This document shows positions 21,827 through 26,699 of a stretch of DNA of 26,699 nt, one piece after another. The DNA comes from SAR324 cluster bacterium. Its GTDB lineage: Bacteria > SAR324 > XYD2-FULL-50-16. Made by a program: the position numbers and the translations under genes. The DNA lies in contig NVSR01000116.1 of the NCBI GenBank assembly GCA_002401295.1, positions 1-26,699 on the forward strand, written 5' to 3'. The notes below the pieces were generated by a model, which had not been told where the DNA came from, did no database searches, and saw nothing but the letters and a program-made list of their open reading frames with translations. Position 1 is the first letter of the stretch, and each line of letters starts with the position of its first letter.

Positions 21827-23758
21827 TTATGGCTCAACCAGTAAATATCCGGTCATTTCCAAGTGAAGAGCAGAGCAGAATTCAGTACAGTAGAATGGGT
21901 ATACACCTTCTTTATCTACAACGAATTCAAAAGTACTGGTCTCACCAGGCTCCAAACTTCCGTGGATGTTCAAGCCGTCGACGGTAAATCCGTGAGTCTG
22001 ATCTTGAGCACGCTCTACGTTAGACATATGCCAAGTGATTTTATCACCAACTTTTACCTTGATTACTTCAGGGCTGTAATGGCTTCGAATGGCAGTAGAG
22101 TAGATAGTGACGTTGTTGCCGTTACGAACAACTTTTTCACGACCTGGTCGTACACGATGCTTGAAGCTCTTCTTCTTGTAACGAACAATGGGCTTCAATT
22201 TGTCGGCTTTAATCATCTGAGCATAATGTGGCTCGCCCAGTGGGAGAGGCATATCATACAGCAGTTGCATTGGTTGACCTTTCTTAATGTCAATCAACTG
22301 GTGATTTTGAGGATGGAGTGGGCCTACACCTAAGAAACGGTCAATAGCTAATTTATTCAAAGAAATTAGATATTTTCCATCAGGATCTACAGTATCACCT
22401 TCGGCGGTAACCAAATGGCCGACATTGTAGTTGATAGGCATTTTTTCCAATACCTTTCCTGTCTTGTAGTTCCAATGAACGATACTAGACTCTACGTAAA
22501 GAGATGTGTAAACACTATCACCTTTTCCGTATTGAGTATGTAGGGGTCCAAGACCCAAGTTGACCTGACGGGCCAAAGATCTCTTCAGATCCAGAATAGG
22601 CAATCCGTAAGGATCTGTACTGGCAAAGTCTTTGCTGTCGATCATGTTCTTCATCTTCGTCCAGCTGTAGACAGAAGCATGAGTATCTAACTTTCCAGCA
22701 ACGATGATGTGTGTTCCATCAGGAGAGACATCGTTTCCGTGAGGAGACTTAGGCTCGGGAACTAAGAACAATGCGTTAGCTTTCACCATGTCATCCATGG
22801 AGATAACAGCATGGTCATTGATCTTTTTGTACTTGCCTTGTTGAAAAAGCTTCTCGGCAGCTTTCCAGTTAACGATAGTCATGTAGTCGGTATCCTTAGC
22901 GGACATTCCGGCTTCATTTGGCAGTCGCTTGCTGAACTCAGGAACATTTCCGTTACCGAAACCACCTTGATAGCGCTCAGAGTTTACTGTGTTGGTGAAA
23001 GACCAGCCATAACTAGGTCCTTTACCAGCATCCGTTACATCTTGCATGTAAGGAGGCAGCTCTACAGTAAAGGATCGCTTTATATCGATTTTTCCTTTCT
23101 TTCGATCAAACTTCCAATAAGTAACACCACCGCGATACTTATCATTGTAATCTTCCAAAGGTACGTACTTATCTTCAAAAGGAGCTGCATATTGAGCTAC
23201 TTCAATGACGTACTCAGTATTTGGAGTCACAATAGTTGAACCGTGCTCGGACTTGAAGATGGGATTGACAACGATCTGAGTTGTCTCAAATGTCTTCAGG
23301 TCAATAACCGCAACACGTGGGTTGGCTTTATCGTTGATGAACAAATACTGTCCATCGTAGTCACCTTTTGTCTCAGACAATCCGGGATGGTGAGTATCAC
23401 CCCAAGTAATTTCCTTACCACGGATTTTTCCTTGAGCCAGGATGTCCTTACTATGCTTGTCAAATCCCCAGCCTTGCCAAGGTTCCGGCGTAAATACACC
23501 GATGTACTTCAAAATTCTCATGGATGGTACACCATAGACAATTACTTGTCCGGCTTGTCCACCAGAAGAGAATACATAGTACTCATCCTTCATTCCGGAA
23601 GGAGTATAAGTCTTGGCGGCTGCTAGAATGTCTTTGTCAGTCAAGCCACGTTGGGTCTTAACTTCTTCCAGACTCTGAGCGAAACCGGAACCGGCAACAC
23701 CCACTGCAACACATGTCAACAAAGCGCCTTTGAGGGCCTTTGATACGTTTTCTAACAT
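21827..23758 (-). CDS. nosZ: Nitrous-oxide reductase, Sec-dependent (clade II)
   Basis: The periplasmic multicopper enzyme that reduces N2O to N2. It has 643 residues with a Sec signal peptide (1-27, SGFAQ) and no twin-arginine motif, which marks clade II. The beta-propeller carries CuZ-type histidine motifs: DTHHP (His123, 124), EHGST (172), PHGND (340), GPLHTQ (407), VGHL (448) and GPLHPQNHQ (482/486). The C-terminal cupredoxin domain has the CuA site, with His577 in TWHMSN and CTEFCSALHLEM (Cys624, Cys628, His632, Met635). All ligands appear present, so the enzyme should be active. The residue between the CuA cysteines is Glu, as in oxidase subunit II, rather than the Trp of clade I. ATG 23758 has AGGGAGAG upstream. 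It is the first gene of the operon and is preceded by a structured leader. Confidence 0.98.
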   Translation of the reverse strand: MLENVSKALKGALLTCVAVGVAGSGFAQSLEEVKTQRGLTDKDILAAAKTYTPSGMKDEYYVFSSGGQAGQVIVYGVPSMRILKYIGVFTPEPWQGWGFDKHSKDILAQGKIRGKEITWGDTHHPGLSETKGDYDGQYLFINDKANPRVAVIDLKTFETTQIVVNPIFKSEHGSTIVTPNTEYVIEVAQYAAPFEDKYVPLEDYNDKYRGGVTYWKFDRKKGKIDIKRSFTVELPPYMQDVTDAGKGPSYGWSFTNTVNSERYQGGFGNGNVPEFSKRLPNEAGMSAKDTDYMTIVNWKAAEKLFQQGKYKKINDHAVISMDDMVKANALFLVPEPKSPHGNDVSPDGTHIIVAGKLDTHASVYSWTKMKNMIDSKDFASTDPYGLPILDLKRSLARQVNLGLGPLHTQYGKGDSVYTSLYVESSIVHWNYKTGKVLEKMPINYNVGHLVTAEGDTVDPDGKYLISLNKLAIDRFLGVGPLHPQNHQLIDIKKGQPMQLLYDMPLPLGEPHYAQMIKADKLKPIVRYKKKSFKHRVRPGREKVVRNGNNVTIYSTAIRSHYSPEVIKVKVGDKITWHMSNVERAQDQTHGFTVDGLNIHGSLEPGETSTFEFVVDKEGVYPFYCTEFCSALHLEMTGYLLVEP

Positions 23759-23782
23759 GTTCTCTCCCTAAAAAATTTAACC

Positions 23783-23818
23783 ATCTGCAATATGCAGATA
23801 GACCTGAAATGATCAGGT
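23783..23818 (-). promoter_or_regulatory. Two small hairpins in the nosZ 5' leader
   Basis: ATCTGCA (23783-23789) / TGCAGAT (23793-23799) with a 3-base loop, and ACCTGA (23802-23807) / TCAGGT (23813-23818) with a 5-base loop. They lie back to back 25-60 bases before the nosZ start. They may affect leader stability or translation. Confidence 0.5.
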
Positions 23819-23839
23819 AACTTTGACTGCAAAATCTTC

Positions 23840-23860
23840 GTTATCCCCCCAAAGGATAAC
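23840..23860 (-). promoter_or_regulatory. Inverted repeat GTTATCC/GGATAAC upstream of nosZ
   Basis: GTTATCC (23840-23846) and GGATAAC (23854-23860) flank a 7-base C/A spacer, about 82-102 bases upstream of the nosZ ATG. It is either an operator or another leader hairpin; the sequence does not decide. Confidence 0.5.
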
Positions 23861-23870
23861 AACGAATTGT

Positions 23871-23950
23871 AGTCAATCTATAGATGCGGGCCGTAGCCTC
23901 GCGGGGTAGATTAGAGTGAAAAACATCTATTTGATTGACTCTGGAGGCTA
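23871..23950 (-). ncRNA. Candidate structured RNA with long stem and possible pseudoknot upstream of nosZ
   Basis: On the minus strand AGTCAATC-AA-ATAGATG (23940-23924) pairs with CATCTAT-A-GATTGACT (23886-23871): 8 + 7 base pairs around a small AA/A internal loop. The 37-base apical loop contains GAGGCTA (23900-23894), the exact complement of TAGCCTC (23950-23944) just 5' of the stem, so an H-type pseudoknot is possible. If transcription starts upstream of 23950, this would sit in the nosZ leader. I know no named riboswitch class with this sequence. On DNA it could equally be a cruciform or regulator-binding repeat. Confidence 0.45.
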
Positions 23951-24242
23951 AGCAGTCTCCCGAGCAGACAATTAATTCACAATAACCTTCGACTCTTTAA
24001 GGGTGTTTCTAGCAACTTGACTTCGCGAATGTAAAGTCCATTTTGTCTTTTTCGTAAGCTTTTCGTTATATCACTAGTAATTTCAAAGATATCAAAAAAT
24101 AAGCAGTTAAATTAGCTAGATAATCATCTTTTTATAGTATTATTTTTATTTAGTTTTCTTACTTTTGTCAGTCTCGACACACTCTTGGGGTTCTAATGTC
24201 ATTGTCTGTTCAACCTTTTAACCCAGTGTTTTTTGGGAGGCC

Positions 24243-24256
24243 ATGACAATTGTCAT
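24243..24256. promoter_or_regulatory. Perfect 14-base palindrome (candidate operator)
   Basis: ATGACAATTGTCAT is fully self-complementary. It lies between the divergent nosZ and receptor genes, 254 bases before the receptor ATG. It has the shape of a dimeric repressor site, but I cannot assign a regulator. Confidence 0.45.
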
Positions 24257-24509
24257 AAAGTTAAAATACGACTCTCAGGGCTTTGAACAATAAAGTTATT
24301 TTTTACCAGCCAAACTATCTTTAATTATTTCTTCCTCAGAAAATCTGCCTGTCTCTTCTTTTCTGGCAGGAGAGGCACTGTCTGAAAATCAGTGGGGGAT
24401 TGATGGCTTTCCGGATGTCAGCTAGACTGAAGTTTTCACTCTCATCCATAGGCATGCTTGAGAAAAAGGACTGAACCCCACCTTTTATAAGTATTGAAAT
24501 CAATTTACT

Positions 24510-26699
24510 ATGAATCAATCTTCTGATTCTTTAGAGAGCATAGTCGACAACATCATTGCCGATGGTGTCATTGATAAAGATGAATATGAACACCTAGTCC
24601 AACAAATCTATAAAGATCGCTTTGTAGATGAGTTTGAACTGGATCAGCTCAAACGCATCTCACGAATGAAGCAAGAGGGGAAACTCAAGATTTACAGTGA
24701 AAGCAAGTATATCCCTCCCAAAGAAAAGTTACACATGGGTAGGATCTTTCTGATTGCTTTATTAGTGCTCATCATTGTGATTTCAAGCTATTCATTACTT
24801 CGATCGATTAATCTCCCGCAACTTCGAGAAAGCATTAAAATTGTGGTGATCGGCCCCTTTTTTGGAGAAAACGCAGATCAAGGTCGTGTGATCCTGGAAG
24901 CGGTGCAACTGGCTGTGATTGAAAAAAATGCTTTGGGAGGAATTGGTGAAAATCAAATAGAGGTCATTAGAATTGATAATCATGATCAGGTGGAGGCTGA
25001 CACTAAACTGCTGGAAATTTTGGCAAATATCCCCAGAGTCCAGTTAATCATCGGGCAGCAAAGCCAGGCCTCAGCTCTGATTGGTCAGGAAAGAAAAATC
25101 CCCATGATCACGCCCACGGCGACTCTCACCTCTACAGCGCAAGATAACCACTGGTATTTTCATACGGGAATTGACAACAAACTTCAGGCTGAATTTGCGG
25201 CTGTCTATATCAGCAATATCTTTGAATTTAAAACAGTAACTATTGTGCATGATGCCGATCCCTCTAGCCGGGACCTGGCTACCCGCTTCCAGAATAGATG
25301 GGAAAATCATTTGATACTGGAAACACAGAATGTATGGAGCTTCGATAGCACTGCTGAGAACGTATTTGACGATCTGGAATCCATTGCAGCCCAGTTAGAC
25401 CTGGTCAAGAATCCGGGTATTATCTTTATTGCCGCCGGACCAGAAGTTTCGGCAAAACTCTTACAAATTATTAAGGAAGTGGGTATTACTTCACCCGTAG
25501 TCGGTGGGGACTCCATGGTTACCTCAAAATTTTTAAGGGCAGTGAAGGCGATCACAGGGCAATACAATCTGGATTTTTACTTGAATGGGGTTTATGCCAT
25601 GACGGACTTTACCCCGGAAATTGCGTCTAAAAAAGTCGATGAGTTTTACAATCTATTCCATAATGCCTACAAAAAGCATCCTTCACTAAAGCATGCCGCC
25701 TATTATGATTCTGTTTCACTGGGCTTGGAAGCCATGGAGTTTGCCCATAGCAAGGGAGGAAATCTATCTAAAAAACGAGTATTGATTCGAGACTACTTGA
25801 GCAACATCAACAAAATCTCAAAGAGTTATGTCGGAGCCACCGGGCCCCTCTATTTTGATCAACATGGTGGAGCTAACCGCCCTATCTATATGGTCACTTA
25901 TAATGAGGAGAAAATTCTGCCCTCGATGGTTCAATTAAAACCCATGGATGATCTTAATCTGATCCCTCAATTGAAACAGGCCCTGTTGAATAAGCAAGTA
26001 TTTATCGATGTACCTTATGATTATAAAGTCATCAAATTGTATAAGAAAATTAATGTGGTTTATACGGGTATTGAACTGTTGGAAGTGAAGAATTTTGATC
26101 CCATTCACAGGACTTACGATCTAAAATTCAATATCTGGTTCCGATTTTATGGGGATGCACCGGTTTATGACATCACCTTTTTGAATGTGACTGAGGCCCT
26201 CAGCCAAAAAAAAATAGTGGAAAAAGTTCAAACGCCGATACAGACTTATCGACGATATTACGTAGAGGGGAAATTTCGTGCCGATTATAATTTCAATCCA
26301 TTGAAACCATTACAGCATGATATTGGTATCAGCTTTCGTCATAAGAAATTTACCAAAGATGAGATGATTTTTATTCCCGACTTTTTGGGCATGCAAAGTA
26401 CTGATGAAAGCAGCCTGACTGAAAGGTTGAACGGGAGCAATGCTTTCTCCCTCTTACGGCGTAAAAATTGGGAATTGAAGGAGGCGGGGTTTTATCAGGA
26501 TGTTTTATCGGTGAGTAGTTTTGGGCATCCCACGCAGCTGGGTACACGCGGAAGTTTTCTCAATTACTCCCGTTTTAATTTGAAGCTCACCATTCAAAAA
26601 AAAGGATTTACCATTCAAAAGTATCTGCCCTATGCAGTAGCTTACTTTTTCCTTTGGGGTAGTTTGATTTTCTTTGGTATCTATCAGATTTTAGTTTTG
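24510..26699 (+). CDS. Membrane-anchored periplasmic-binding domain fused to a pentameric-channel-like receptor domain, partial 3'
   Basis: The frame is open for 730 codons to the right edge, so the C-terminus is missing. Residues 10-60 form a short acidic helical head with ADGVIDKDEYEHL, like TerB-type motifs. TM1 is at 77-97. Residues about 108-460 look like a type I periplasmic-binding (LivJ-like) domain: IKIVVIGPFFGENADQGR, LIIGQQSQASA, IPMITPTATL, then DSVSLGLEAMEFA. From about 511 a beta-rich domain recalls ligand-binding domains of prokaryotic pentameric ligand-gated channels: NIWFRFYGD (541-549), NFNPLKPLQHDIGISF at the Pro-loop position (594-609), Trp654, then NYSRFNLKLTIQKKG and a hydrophobic helix (KYLPYAVAYFFLWG, from 704) at the M1 position. 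It would sense a small periplasmic ligand. ATG 24510 is the first start after an in-frame stop at 24495; no strong Shine-Dalgarno is seen. Confidence 0.75.
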   Translation, partial: MNQSSDSLESIVDNIIADGVIDKDEYEHLVQQIYKDRFVDEFELDQLKRISRMKQEGKLKIYSESKYIPPKEKLHMGRIFLIALLVLIIVISSYSLLRSINLPQLRESIKIVVIGPFFGENADQGRVILEAVQLAVIEKNALGGIGENQIEVIRIDNHDQVEADTKLLEILANIPRVQLIIGQQSQASALIGQERKIPMITPTATLTSTAQDNHWYFHTGIDNKLQAEFAAVYISNIFEFKTVTIVHDADPSSRDLATRFQNRWENHLILETQNVWSFDSTAENVFDDLESIAAQLDLVKNPGIIFIAAGPEVSAKLLQIIKEVGITSPVVGGDSMVTSKFLRAVKAITGQYNLDFYLNGVYAMTDFTPEIASKKVDEFYNLFHNAYKKHPSLKHAAYYDSVSLGLEAMEFAHSKGGNLSKKRVLIRDYLSNINKISKSYVGATGPLYFDQHGGANRPIYMVTYNEEKILPSMVQLKPMDDLNLIPQLKQALLNKQVFIDVPYDYKVIKLYKKINVVYTGIELLEVKNFDPIHRTYDLKFNIWFRFYGDAPVYDITFLNVTEALSQKKIVEKVQTPIQTYRRYYVEGKFRADYNFNPLKPLQHDIGISFRHKKFTKDEMIFIPDFLGMQSTDESSLTERLNGSNAFSLLRRKNWELKEAGFYQDVLSVSSFGHPTQLGTRGSFLNYSRFNLKLTIQKKGFTIQKYLPYAVAYFFLWGSLIFFGIYQILVL

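Larger units (their letters stand above)
23759..24509. other. Large divergent intergenic region upstream of nosZ
   Basis: These 751 bases separate nosZ from the plus-strand receptor-like gene. The nosZ-proximal 190 bases are rich in inverted repeats (listed separately). The middle part is AT-rich, with a partial FNR/CRP-family-like site TTCAA-AGAT-ATCAA at 24082-24095 (8 of 10 consensus positions), which is weak. A perfect 14-base palindrome lies at 24243-24256. The minus-strand open frame at 24336-24518 has no recognisable features and overlaps the start of the receptor gene, so I do not call it. No tRNA is seen. Confidence 0.6.

Noticed and set aside
23926..23940. FNR-type site suggested by TTGATTGACT upstream of nosZ
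   Set aside because: Only one half-site matches; the bases are better explained as the arm of the 15-bp stem.
24336..24518. 60-codon minus-strand open frame upstream of nosZ
   Set aside because: No ribosome-binding site, no recognisable domain, and it overlaps the start of the receptor gene on the other strand.

Overview
The window is a chromosomal segment of moderate to low G+C from a Gram-negative bacterium that respires anaerobically with c-type cytochromes. This rests on Sec signal peptides, a lipoprotein, an outer-membrane-type repeat protein, CxxCH haem proteins, chemoreceptors and a complete nitrous-oxide reduction operon of the Sec-dependent (clade II) type. I cannot place the organism by sequence alone. 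The OmpL47-like repeat protein and the receptor types recall spirochaetes and delta-proteobacteria-like lineages, but this is only an impression. No rRNA, tRNA, CRISPR, transposase or phage gene was seen.

Layout. 1-2400: a possible 3' gene end, an AraC-type regulator, a decayed DODA-type dioxygenase fragment abutting a short TTCGATATTCGA repeat patch, and a glutathione S-transferase-like protein. 2695-4434: a secreted protein with five Ig-like OmpL47-type repeats. 4552-10863: a sensory block with two divergent chemoreceptors (one double-Cache, one with a periplasmic c-haem sensor domain and a cytoplasmic Cys-rich insert) and a soluble receiver-histidine kinase whose 3' end overlaps the second receptor. 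11097-12035: the ribosome-assembly GTPase RbgA/YlqF. 12315-23758 (all minus strand): the nos operon. 24510 to the right edge (plus strand, incomplete): an inner-membrane protein that fuses a TerB-like cytoplasmic head, a type I periplasmic-binding domain and what looks like the ligand-binding domain of a pentameric ligand-gated ion channel.

The nos operon runs nosZ - unknown secreted protein - monohaem cytochrome c - dihaem cytochrome c - NosB-like membrane protein - nosD - nosF - nosY - TlpA-like thioredoxin - NosL-like lipoprotein - NapG-like (NosG) - NapH-like (NosH). NosZ reduces N2O to N2 in the periplasm. NosH/NosG probably move electrons from menaquinol, and the two cytochromes probably deliver them to NosZ. 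NosDFY, the NosL-like protein and perhaps the TlpA-like protein serve maturation of the copper centres. nosR and a nosX/apbE-type gene are absent, as usual for clade II clusters.

Most unusual points: (1) the binding-protein/ion-channel-receptor fusion divergent from nosZ; (2) a 15-bp interrupted stem with a possible 7-bp pseudoknot upstream of nosZ; (3) a NosL-like protein without its copper-site cysteines; (4) a NosG in which one 4Fe-4S motif is split by an insertion of roughly 75-80 residues; (5) an unrecognised secreted protein directly after nosZ; (6) a chemoreceptor with both a c-haem motif and a seven-cysteine cytoplasmic module; (7) several strong intergenic hairpins that lack a T tract.
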